Below are positions 1 to 5,829 of a stretch of DNA of 7,479 nucleotides, in pieces. The stretch is from assembly GCA_030696435.1 (NCBI GenBank), contig JAUYSF010000178.1, positions 1 to 7,479 on the forward strand. The letters are read 5' to 3'. A program made the position numbers and the translations under genes. This DNA comes from Desulfoprunum sp. (lineage in GTDB: Bacteria > Desulfobacterota > Desulfobulbia > Desulfobulbales > Desulfocapsaceae). The notes under the pieces were generated by a model that worked only from the letters and a program-made list of their open reading frames with translations, did no database searches and was not told the DNA's origin. Numbering within the stretch: position 1 is the first letter of the stretch; every line of letters starts with the position of its first letter.

Positions 1-414
1 TTTCGTGACAAATTCTCGGCCCATAGACTGACGGTGGAATACCATGCCCCGAATCAACCCTTAACGCTCTTTGCCGATCCCAAACGACTACGCCAACTTC
101 TGGCAAATCTGCTCAATAACTCGCTGCGTTATACCGATCCCGGCGGCAGGGTGCGTATAGACCTCACGGAAGAAGCCGACCACCTTCTGCTCCGCCTCCA
201 GGACTCCGCCCCCGGTGTGCCTGAAGATGCCCTTGGGCGATTGTTCGAGCGACTCTTTCGTCTCGAAGATTCCCGCAATCGGGCCCATGGCGGCGCCGGT
301 CTCGGCCTTGCCATCTGCAAATCGATTGTCGAGGCCCACGATGGCACAATCAGCGCCGGCACCTCTGCGCTTGGCGGGCTGGAGATTACCCTTTCATTTC
401 CGAAAACAAGGTGA
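1..414 (+). CDS. baeS: BaeS-like sensor histidine kinase, C-terminal catalytic domain (5' truncated by window)
   Basis: The frame is open from base 1, so this is the last 137 residues of a longer protein whose sensor, HAMP and phosphoacceptor-His parts lie outside the window. What remains is the HATPase_c ATP-binding domain, which phosphorylates the conserved His using ATP. Visible motifs (numbered from the first visible residue) are an N box around 36-45 (NLLNNSLRYT), a G1 box at 68-72 (DSAPG), an F box near 82-87 (FERLFR) and a G2 box at 98-105 (GAGLGLAI). The DSAPGV, LFER, SRNRA and GLGLAICxxIVEAH strings closely resemble E. coli BaeS as I recall it, and the partner gene is BaeR-like. BaeS proteins are inner-membrane sensors of envelope stress. 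The stop lies 3 nt before the response-regulator start, so the two are co-transcribed. The kinase class is certain. The BaeS name is likely, but the sensor domain cannot be checked here. Confidence 0.93.
   Translation, partial: FRDKFSAHRLTVEYHAPNQPLTLFADPKRLRQLLANLLNNSLRYTDPGGRVRIDLTEEADHLLLRLQDSAPGVPEDALGRLFERLFRLEDSRNRAHGGAGLGLAICKSIVEAHDGTISAGTSALGGLEITLSFPKTR
408..414 (+). promoter_or_regulatory. Ribosome-binding site of baeR inside the end of baeS
   Basis: AAGGTGA lies just upstream of the ATG at 418 and includes the TGA stop of the upstream kinase. Overlap of the stop codon with the Shine-Dalgarno sequence is typical of translationally coupled kinase/regulator pairs and supports the chosen BaeR start. 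Confidence 0.65.
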
Positions 415-417
415 AAA

Positions 418-1095
418 ATGCCGCAACGGATACTCATTGTCGAAGATGAACAGCGCTTGGCGGGAATCGTCGCCGATTATCTGCAGGCCGCCGGGTTTGC
501 AACGGATTGTCTCTTTGAAGGTACGGCTGTGGTCTCCTGGGTGCGCAGCGAGCAGCCGGACCTGATCCTTCTCGATCTCATGCTGCCGGGCCGAGATGGC
601 ATGGAGATCTGCCGGGAGTTGCGCGAATTCTCACAGGTCCCGATTATCATGGTGACTGCCCGGGTCGAAGAGATAGACCGCCTGCTTGGCCTCGAACTCG
701 GGGCCGATGATTATATCTGCAAACCCTTCAGTCCGCGTGAGGTGGTGGCCAGGGTTAGGGCGGTGCTGCGTCGGGCTGGAGGGAAAAATGTCCAGACACA
801 TGGCCTAATCCTCGAAGAGGCGACACTCAAAGCCACGCTCAACGGCCGCGATCTCGATCTCACCGCCGTTGAATACAAGCTGCTCGCCTTTCTCATGGCC
901 CACCCCGGCCATATCTACAGTCGAGATAAGCTGATGGAGCGGATGTATGCCGACCAGCGCATCGTCAACGACCGCACCATCGACAGCCATATCAAGAAAC
1001 TGCGGCGTAAGATCAACCTGCTCGAAGCCGATTCCGAGATTATCCGCTCGGTCTATGGCGTCGGTTACAAGTTCGAGCCGGAGGAATCAGGGTAG
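418..1095 (+). CDS. baeR: BaeR-like OmpR/PhoB-family response regulator
   Basis: This is a complete 225-aa cytoplasmic transcription factor. The receiver domain (about 4-118) has the acidic pair E9/D10, phosphoacceptor D53 in LLDLMLPG, switch T80 and K102 in the KPFSPRE loop. The winged-helix DNA-binding domain (about 128-222) has the recognition-helix stretch DRTIDSHIKKLRRKI (185-199) and ends with YGVGYKFE. The segment EEIDRLLGLELGADDYICKP and the DRTIDSH motif match the BaeR branch of the family, which activates efflux and envelope-repair genes in enterobacteria. The regulon here is unknown. The start is fixed by the AAGGTGA ribosome-binding sequence formed at the end of the kinase gene, 3 nt from its stop, which implies translational coupling. 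The 3' end overlaps the convergent quinone-oxidoreductase frame by 9 nt. Length is near the usual 225-240 aa, and all key residues are present. Confidence 0.95.
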   Translation: MPQRILIVEDEQRLAGIVADYLQAAGFATDCLFEGTAVVSWVRSEQPDLILLDLMLPGRDGMEICRELREFSQVPIIMVTARVEEIDRLLGLELGADDYICKPFSPREVVARVRAVLRRAGGKNVQTHGLILEEATLKATLNGRDLDLTAVEYKLLAFLMAHPGHIYSRDKLMERMYADQRIVNDRTIDSHIKKLRRKINLLEADSEIIRSVYGVGYKFEPEESG

Positions 1096-2064
1096 AAGAA
1101 TCGTGCTGCCCGTGGTCTTCCTCGCCTCAAGATCGCGATGGGCTGAGGCAACATCCTTTAAGGCATACTCCTGGCGGATGTTGGCCTTGACCGCCCCGGA
1201 GGTCATCACCGCAAAGAGATCTTGGGCATGGGCGAGCAAATCCTCCCGTTTGGCCGTGTAGTGCATCAGGCTGGGCCGGGTGAGAAAAAGGGAGCCATTG
1301 GCGGCCAGTAGACCGGGGTCGAAGGCCGCCACCGGTCCGGACGATTGGCCGAAAGAGACCATCGTCCCCATTGGTCGCAGACAACCCAGGGATTTCAGAA
1401 AGGTCGCCTGGCCGACCGAATCGTAGACCACATCCACCCCTCGCCCCTTGGTGATCTCTTTTACCGCCGCGGCAAAATCCTCGTCCCGATAGAGGACGGT
1501 ATGGCTGCAGCCATTTTCTCCGGCCAGGACGGCCTTCTCCGGACTGCCGACCGTGCCGATCGTCGTCGCCCCGAGATGCCTGGCCCATTGGCAAACGATG
1601 GACCCCACCCCGCCCGAGGCGGCGTGAATGAGGATGGTCGTACCGGCCTTGACGGCAAAACAGCCTTTTAAAAGATAGCGGGCGGTCATGCCCTGCAGCA
1701 TCATGGCCGCCGCCTCGCGGCTGGAAATGGCCTCGGGAAGTTTGACCAGACGATGCGCCGGTATGCAGCGCACCTCGGCATAGGCCCCGAGAGGGACCCC
1801 GGCGTAGGCCACCCGATCTCCCTTGACAAATTCGGTTACGCCCTCCCCCACCATCTCCACCCTTCCCGCCCCCTCAAGGCCCAGCACGGCAGGCAGAGAC
1901 GGCAGCGGATAGAGGCCGGTGCGATGATAGACGTCGATATAATTGAGGCCGATCGCCTCATGGATGATCCGTACCTCACCGGGTGCCGGTGTCCCCGGAT
2001 CGTATTCTTCCCATACCAGCACTTCGGGACCGCCGGTTCTGTGGATCTTGATTGCCTGTGTCAT
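1087..2064 (-). CDS. qor: Zinc-independent NADPH:quinone oxidoreductase (QOR, MDR superfamily)
   Basis: This is a complete 325-aa cytoplasmic enzyme that would reduce quinones using NADPH. It aligns by eye along its full length with E. coli QorA. The GroES-like N-terminal half has the GGPEVL motif (11-16), GLNYIDVYHRTGLYPLPSLP (39-58) and LGLEGAGRVEMVGEGV (61-76). The Rossmann cofactor domain carries AASGGVG (148-154), and DVVYDSVG (211-218) and MVSFGQSSG (235-243) follow. No zinc-ligand cluster of alcohol dehydrogenases is seen, as expected for the QOR branch. The start is supported by an AGGAGGT ribosome-binding sequence 6 nt upstream of the ATG. The gene is convergent with baeR and overlaps its last 9 nt; no terminator hairpin is visible between them. 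No convincing promoter could be picked upstream. The physiological substrate is uncertain because the MDR family is broad; crotonyl-CoA-reductase-like or other enoyl reductases are alternatives. Confidence 0.93.
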   Translation of the reverse strand: MTQAIKIHRTGGPEVLVWEEYDPGTPAPGEVRIIHEAIGLNYIDVYHRTGLYPLPSLPAVLGLEGAGRVEMVGEGVTEFVKGDRVAYAGVPLGAYAEVRCIPAHRLVKLPEAISSREAAAMMLQGMTARYLLKGCFAVKAGTTILIHAASGGVGSIVCQWARHLGATTIGTVGSPEKAVLAGENGCSHTVLYRDEDFAAAVKEITKGRGVDVVYDSVGQATFLKSLGCLRPMGTMVSFGQSSGPVAAFDPGLLAANGSLFLTRPSLMHYTAKREDLLAHAQDLFAVMTSGAVKANIRQEYALKDVASAHRDLEARKTTGSTILLP

Positions 2065-2068
2065 TTAC

Positions 2069-2079
2069 CCACCTCCTGA
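2069..2079 (-). promoter_or_regulatory. Strong ribosome-binding site of qor
   Basis: On the minus strand the sequence reads aggaggtgggtaaATG, an almost ideal Shine-Dalgarno sequence at normal spacing. It fixes the start codon at 2062-2064. Confidence 0.75.
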
Positions 2080-2099
2080 TCATTTTTTCCTTTTTCCAA

Positions 2100-2118
2100 G
2101 AGAAAATGGCGCTTTCTC
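2100..2118 (-). promoter_or_regulatory. Small hairpin/inverted repeat in the qor leader
   Basis: GAGAAA (2100-2105) and TTTCTC (2113-2118) form a 6-bp perfect inverted repeat around a 7-nt loop, 36 nt upstream of the qor start. It could be an operator half-site pair or a leader stem. With such short arms, chance is a real alternative. Confidence 0.25.
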
Positions 2119-2372
2119 CGAGTTCGTTGTGCAACCTGAAAAAAATATAGTCACGAGTCCGGATTACGCCCGGCTCAAAAAACATCCTGGGGGAAACAGG
2201 GCAGAAAACAGAGACCGGCCACGGTTTACTGCCAAATCCATTTCATTGTGAGAGATATTATTCTCTACTCATTGCCATGCCCTTACAACAAGACCGCATT
2301 TCCCACCGACAGGATCATCTTTCTGCTTGTGTCCGATGAAAAGAGCTGCAGCCATTTTCTTGTGAAAAACCA

Positions 2373-2401
2373 TTGCCTTTGAGGCACTGTTATCATATTA
2401 T
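2373..2401 (+). promoter_or_regulatory. Candidate sigma70-type promoter for the OmpA-like gene
   Basis: TTGCCT (2373-2378) and TATTAT (2396-2401) are separated by 17 nt. They match the -35 consensus at 4 of 6 and the -10 consensus at 5 of 6 positions. A start site near 2408 would give a leader of about 140 nt that contains the hairpin at 2465-2521. This is prediction by eye only. Confidence 0.4.
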
Positions 2402-2464
2402 CAAAGGTTGGAGCCTGACAACATCCCTATCCAGACAAGATAGCGGTGATCTGTTTACCATGGG

Positions 2465-2521
2465 TGCAGAAAAAGAAACGCGACAAGGCCTTGATAGTTC
2501 TATCGGGCCGCATTTTCTGCA
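2465..2521 (+). promoter_or_regulatory. 57-nt nested hairpin in the leader of the OmpA-like gene
   Basis: Outer arms TGCAGAAAA (2465-2473) and TTTTCTGCA (2513-2521) are perfectly complementary over 9 bp. Inside them lie GGCC/GGCC arms flanking the small stem GATAG-tt-CTATC (around 2492-2503). The structure ends about 17 nt before the AGGAGG ribosome-binding site at 2539-2544. In the mRNA it could affect translation or stability, or it could be an operator at DNA level. It is not followed by a T-run on the plus strand, so a simple intrinsic terminator for upstream transcripts is unlikely. No known riboswitch class was recognised. Confidence 0.5.
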
Positions 2522-2549
2522 AAAATACTGACAAACAAAGGAGGAAGAG

Positions 2550-3617
2550 ATGCTATTGAGACTATTTTTGAGTGTGTTTCTGATGACCGTGACGGCCTCA
2601 AGCGGCTTTGCCAATGCTGTGCTGCCAACAACTGATGTCAAGGGCAGCAAGGATAACCCGCTTCTGGGACGTTACAAGGGCTCGTTTATCCTTTCGTATG
2701 AGCACAAAGACTATAATGATTTCACCTTTCCCCTCTCTGCGTTGGAGAGGCTGGAAGAGAAAAGAGATATTCATAACAACCATGCCTATGGCCCCAAGAA
2801 AAAGAAAGAGCTCGAAGGAGCCTTTACCCGGCTGGTCTATCTTCTTCCGGAAAATGTGTCTCCTCTGGAGGTCATCCGCAATTACCAGCAGGATATGCAG
2901 GATAAGGGCGGAGAGACACTGTATGAATGTAAAACAGAAGAGTGCGGCGGAGATCCTGTGCGGGGCAGTGTCGGCGGTGGCGGTGAGATGAGCCTTGCCA
3001 TGTTTCTTCGCCCGGAAGAACAGGTCAAGGATAAGCATTTCTCCAACGGTGCCTGTGCCCAGACATCACATATCTCCGACCAGCGCTACATGGCCGGGAT
3101 GCTGAGTGAAAACGGGCCTCATGTGTCTGTTCTGGCCTATATCTTAAAAAAAGAAACCTATTGCGATGCCTTTGCCGGGCGCACTGTCGCTGTCGTCGAT
3201 ATCATCGAGCCCAAACAGCGCGAGCAGAAGATGGTCACGGTCAAGGCCGATGAGATGGCCAAGAAGATCTCGGCCACCGGCAGCATCGCCCTCTACGGGA
3301 TCTATTTCGACTTCAACAAAGCCAATCTGAAGTCCGAATCCGGGCCGACACTGGAACAGATCGCCCAGCTGTTGCACGAAGACCCTAAATTGAAACTGCT
3401 GGTTGTCGGACATACGGACAATGTCGGGCCGTTTGCCTCCAACATGGAGCTGTCGCAGCAGCGCGCGGGTGCCGTAGTTAACGCCCTGGTTACCCAGCAT
3501 GGCATTGACAAAGGCCGTCTCTCTCCCGTGGGTGTTGCCTTTGCCTGTCCGGTTGCCTCGAATAAATCGGAAGATGGCAAGGCGAAAAACCGCCGTGTCG
3601 AACTGGTTGAGAACTAA
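2550..3617 (+). CDS. Secreted OmpA-family protein with N-terminal DUF4892-like domain
   Basis: This is a complete 355-aa protein. Residues 1-23 form a Sec signal peptide (hydrophobic LLRLFLSVFLMTVTA, cleavage probably after ANA at 21-23), so the product is periplasmic or outer-membrane attached. No lipobox cysteine is seen. Residues about 36-225 look like a DUF4892 domain: LLGRYKGSFILSYEHKDYN, a LEGAFTRLVYLLPENVSPLEVIRNY segment (88-112) and Cys127/Cys132/Cys169/Cys205, which may form disulfides. Residues about 245-354 are an OmpA C-terminal peptidoglycan-binding domain: IYFDFNKANLKSES, GHTDNVG (287-293, D290), LSQQRA with R305, and NRRVEL (347-352). The D and R that bind diaminopimelate in characterised OmpA domains are present. 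The ATG follows AGGAGG at 5-nt spacing. There is no beta-barrel, so it is a soluble anchor-type protein rather than a porin. The role is unknown beyond probable peptidoglycan tethering. The DUF4892 assignment is from memory of the domain pattern. Confidence 0.88.
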   Translation: MLLRLFLSVFLMTVTASSGFANAVLPTTDVKGSKDNPLLGRYKGSFILSYEHKDYNDFTFPLSALERLEEKRDIHNNHAYGPKKKKELEGAFTRLVYLLPENVSPLEVIRNYQQDMQDKGGETLYECKTEECGGDPVRGSVGGGGEMSLAMFLRPEEQVKDKHFSNGACAQTSHISDQRYMAGMLSENGPHVSVLAYILKKETYCDAFAGRTVAVVDIIEPKQREQKMVTVKADEMAKKISATGSIALYGIYFDFNKANLKSESGPTLEQIAQLLHEDPKLKLLVVGHTDNVGPFASNMELSQQRAGAVVNALVTQHGIDKGRLSPVGVAFACPVASNKSEDGKAKNRRVELVEN

Positions 3618-3626
3618 TTAGCAGAT

Positions 3627-3670
3627 GGCGGGAAAGATCACAGACCTGCTCGGTCCCGCCTTTGAAGTTG
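3627..3670 (+). terminator. Possible weak terminator after the OmpA-like gene
   Basis: GGCGGGA (3627-3633) and TCCCGCC (3654-3660) form a perfect 7-bp GC-rich stem just after the stop codon at 3615-3617. A T-rich but interrupted tail follows. The 20-nt loop and weak U-tract make it a poor intrinsic terminator, so confidence is limited. Confidence 0.4.
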
Positions 3671-3679
3671 TTTTCACGG

Positions 3680-3826
3680 CTAGGAGTCTGTCGGATTATA
3701 GTAATTTTTTCTCAGTTCAAGGCATTTTCGAAATTTAAGCGCAGCCATATAGTCGATATTGCGAGCATTAATTTTCGAAAATAACGCAGAGATGGGGGAA
3801 AAGGGCATAATCCAACAGGCTCCTAG
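3680..3826. repeat. 147-bp palindromic MITE-like intergenic element with CTAG ends
   Basis: The whole stretch is an imperfect palindrome centred on base 3753, with arms of 73 nt that align without any gap. The outer 21 nt match at 18 of 21 positions (CTAGGAGTCTGTCGGATTAT against the reverse complement of the right end); all three differences are transitions. A second block, ATTTTCGAAA (3724-3733), is perfectly mirrored at 3773-3782. The central TTAA and ATAT segments also mirror. CTAG stands at both outer edges (3680-3683 and 3823-3826), as expected for a 4-bp target duplication or palindromic ends. It encodes no protein. Non-autonomous transposable element (MITE) or REP-like cruciform repeat is the best reading; copies elsewhere in the genome cannot be seen from here. 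It may also serve as a barrier between two convergent genes. Confidence 0.7.
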
Positions 3827-5529
3827 ATGAACTCCGGATCGGTGACCTTAATCATGGCGAAACCGCCCTGGATATTGCGGGTATTGATAATCCCCCGTGA
3901 GTTCAGGAAGACCTGAGCCTCATACGACCGCGGCCCGGTATCGCAGAGCAGAAAGAACGGTTCGTCCGCTGGAATCTCGTCTACCCTGCGGCGCAGCTCA
4001 TTCTGGGGAATATTAAACCACCTCGCGCCGTATTTCACCCTGAACGGGGCGGCCTCTTTCGCGCCGCGGATATCGAGAACCCTGGTGGTTTTATGGCCGA
4101 ATTCGAAGAGAAAATCGGCAACGTCGACAGGCCGGCTCTGCCCTGCCAGGATATTATCGAGGGCATTGCCGGCGTTGTTGATCACATCCATCGCCGAGGC
4201 AAAGGGCGGGGCATAGCCGGTCTCCAGACTGCACACCTCGTCGACATCCACACCGTGCCGAAGGAGTACGGCAATGGTGTCCACTCGGCCCTTCACGGCG
4301 TCGCCGTTTTTACCGGCCGCCTCTATTCCGAGAATCTTTCGTGAATTTCGATCGGCCAGAAGCGTGATATAGATCAGCTCGGATTGCGGGTAGAAATGGG
4401 CATGATCGGCCTGCGAAACCACCCCGTAGACCGGATCAAAGCCGGTCACTTTGGCCTGCCGATAGGTAAGACCGGCCTTGCTGATCCCGAGATCGAAGAC
4501 CTTGATACAGAAGGTGCCGACCGTGCCCTTGAAATGGCTCTGACCACCGTTGATATTGGTGGCAATTATCCGACCCTGGCGGTTGGCCAGCGAACCCAAA
4601 GCCATGAGCATATTTTCACCGCTGATCAGATTGCGTACTTCAACGCAATCCCCGCCGGCATAGATGTCCGGATCGCTGGTGCGCATCCGCCGGTCGACAC
4701 TGATGCCCCCCGACATCCCCAGCGCTATTCCCGCCTCCCTGGCCATGGTCGTATTCGGCCTGACACCTGCCGCCAACACCACAATATCGACTTCGAGAGT
4801 CTTTCTCGAAGTCTTGACCAAAAGCTGACCGGTTGCGGAATTTTCAGATATCTCCATAACCTTGGTCTCCAGCAGGAGCTCCACGCCATGCCGCTCCAGT
4901 TCTTTGGCGGCAATCCGGGCGATACATTTGCCAAGCAGGGTCGGCAGCACCTGGTCTTCCATCTCAACCAGCGTGGTTTGGATGCCCCACAGATCGGTCA
5001 GGGCCTCGCTGATCTCCAGGCCGATGGCACCGGCCCCGACGACTACGGCCTTGCCGACCTTGCCCTGTGACATCAGGTCTTTGATGGTTTGGGCATCGTG
5101 CAGGTCGGAGACGGTGAAGACCCGCGGCAGATTGGCTCCCGGAAACGGGGGTCGAACGGCCTGCGCCCCGGTGGCCAGAACCAGCTTGTCGTAGTTGAGA
5201 TATTCCTCTTCGCCGGTCTCCAGATGGCATATGCGCACCTGCTTTTCCCGGCGCAGGATTTCCTTGGCCTCAACCCTGGTGAGAACCTTCACGCCTTTGC
5301 AGCTCTCGAAAAAGGCCGTATCCCTGACGGCATGTGAGGTGGTTGTATACAGCTCCTCGATATCGTTGACATCGCCCCCAACATAGTAGGGTATGCCACA
5401 GCCTCCGTAGGATATGAGGTTGTCTCTGTCAATGAGCGTAATTTCGACATCCGGATCAAGCCGTCTGAGCCTGCAGGCTACCTTCGGACCAAGAGCAACT
5501 GCACCGATAATCACCACTTTTTTGGCCAT
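3823..5529 (-). CDS. CoA-disulfide / NADH-dependent persulfide reductase fused to a rhodanese domain
   Basis: This is a complete 568-aa cytoplasmic flavoprotein. Residues about 1-330 are a two-dinucleotide-binding (FAD and NAD(P)H) core: VVIIGAVALGPKVACRLRRL at 5-24, the redox-active single Cys44 in SYGGCGIPYY (40-49), LATGA (118-122), the NAD(P)H Rossmann GAGAIGLE (165-172), GVRPNT (255-260) and the second FAD motif DIYAGGDC (288-295). Residues about 335-455 are the dimerisation domain with GYAPPFASAMD (438-448). Residues about 468-560 are a rhodanese domain with Cys529 in the loop CDTGPRS. Single-cysteine enzymes of this fused type (CoADR-RHD, Npsr) reduce CoA disulfide or CoA/glutathione persulfide and polysulfide with NAD(P)H; the rhodanese Cys is thought to carry sulfane sulfur. 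All named cysteines are retained. The first glycine motif is GAVALG instead of the more usual GGVAGG. AGAGGT precedes the ATG. The TAG stop lies in the terminal CTAG of the adjacent palindromic repeat. The family is sure, the physiological substrate is not. Confidence 0.93.
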   Translation of the reverse strand: MAKKVVIIGAVALGPKVACRLRRLDPDVEITLIDRDNLISYGGCGIPYYVGGDVNDIEELYTTTSHAVRDTAFFESCKGVKVLTRVEAKEILRREKQVRICHLETGEEEYLNYDKLVLATGAQAVRPPFPGANLPRVFTVSDLHDAQTIKDLMSQGKVGKAVVVGAGAIGLEISEALTDLWGIQTTLVEMEDQVLPTLLGKCIARIAAKELERHGVELLLETKVMEISENSATGQLLVKTSRKTLEVDIVVLAAGVRPNTTMAREAGIALGMSGGISVDRRMRTSDPDIYAGGDCVEVRNLISGENMLMALGSLANRQGRIIATNINGGQSHFKGTVGTFCIKVFDLGISKAGLTYRQAKVTGFDPVYGVVSQADHAHFYPQSELIYITLLADRNSRKILGIEAAGKNGDAVKGRVDTIAVLLRHGVDVDEVCSLETGYAPPFASAMDVINNAGNALDNILAGQSRPVDVADFLFEFGHKTTRVLDIRGAKEAAPFRVKYGARWFNIPQNELRRRVDEIPADEPFFLLCDTGPRSYEAQVFLNSRGIINTRNIQGGFAMIKVTDPEFI

Positions 5530-5598
5530 GGCACTACCTCTTTCGTGAGTATTGCAACCAAACCGAAAACCACTTTGAGACTCTCATGCACTCCTGTC

Positions 5599-5626
5599 AT
5601 AGTAGCCCTTTTCAGTAAACTGACAA
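5599..5626 (-). promoter_or_regulatory. Candidate promoter of the persulfide reductase gene
   Basis: On the minus strand, TTGTCA (5626-5621) and TACTAT (5604-5599) are 16 nt apart. They match the sigma70 consensus at 5 of 6 and 4 of 6 positions. Transcription would start near 5592, giving a leader of about 60 nt. The -35 box directly abuts the 34-bp palindrome at 5627-5660, so a protein bound there would touch the polymerase site. Confidence 0.45.
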
Positions 5627-5660
5627 TACCACAACGTGTGCATTTGCACGTATTGTGGTA
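5627..5660. promoter_or_regulatory. 34-bp near-perfect palindrome, candidate operator between divergent genes
   Basis: Outer arms TACCACAA (5627-5634) and TTGTGGTA (5653-5660) are perfect 8-bp inverted repeats. Inner arms GTGCA and TGCAC (5638-5642, 5645-5649) are perfect 5-bp repeats around TT. Only 3 bp on each side (CGT, GTA) break the symmetry. Position in a divergent intergenic region, next to a -35 box, fits a dimeric regulator site. As RNA it would form a hairpin on either strand. I do not recognise the motif as Fnr, Rex or another standard site. No regulator gene lies nearby in the window. Confidence 0.6.
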
Positions 5661-5678
5661 AAATTGTGCTACTCAGCG

Positions 5679-5719
5679 GACAGGTCCGGCCCCGCCTCGC
5701 CAATCGGCTGAGGCCTGTC
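5679..5719. promoter_or_regulatory. GC-rich hairpin upstream of the flavin reductase
   Basis: GCCTCGCC (5694-5701), loop AATC, and GGCTGAGGC (5706-5714) form an 8-bp stem with one bulged T. Outer GACAG (5679-5683) and CTGTC (5715-5719) can extend it. A separate overlapping palindrome, CGGACAGGTCCG (5677-5688), is also present. There is no T-run on the plus strand. It may be a leader structure or part of the regulatory region of the divergent pair. Confidence 0.35.
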
Positions 5720-5829
5720 TGTGGTTCATTCCATTCTTGCGCAGATCGTGCAATTTATGTAGCTTCACAGGGGGAAAAACAGGTCCATCATGCAAGCAAA
5801 TGAGTTCTTTACCCAAAAGGAAAACGCAG

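Larger units (their letters stand above)
2065..2549. other. 485-nt intergenic region between divergent qor and the OmpA-like gene
   Basis: Both flanking genes point away from this stretch, so it should contain both promoters. I see no credible protein-coding frame: the open frames lack ribosome-binding sites and recognisable protein character. It contains a small hairpin in the qor leader (2100-2118), a short inverted repeat AGAGA/TCTCT at 2251-2266, a candidate plus-strand promoter (2373-2401) and a nested hairpin (2465-2521). The part from about 2120 to 2370 shows nothing else I can name. It is long for an ordinary promoter region, so an unrecognised small RNA is possible. Confidence 0.6.

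Noticed and set aside
1943..2251. Plus-strand 102-codon frame crossing the qor start
   Set aside because: It overlaps the qor N-terminus and its ribosome-binding site, and the translation shows no protein character.
2410..2421. GGAGCCTGACA resembling the terminal repeat of the palindromic element
   Set aside because: Only about 10 nt match, and there is no partner arm; it is likely coincidence.
2598..3038. Minus-strand 146-codon frame opposite the OmpA-like gene
   Set aside because: It is antisense to a gene with signal peptide and clear domains, without support of its own.
4384..5070. Long 228-codon plus-strand open frame opposite the persulfide reductase
   Set aside because: It is fully antisense to a well-supported enzyme gene, has no recognisable domain and no ribosome-binding site; it is a shadow of GC-rich coding sequence.
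5737..5829. TTG-initiated N-terminal extension of the flavin reductase (31 extra residues)
   Set aside because: The extension has no ribosome-binding site, is unlike the family, and overlaps the regulatory region; ATG 5830 has a better upstream signal.
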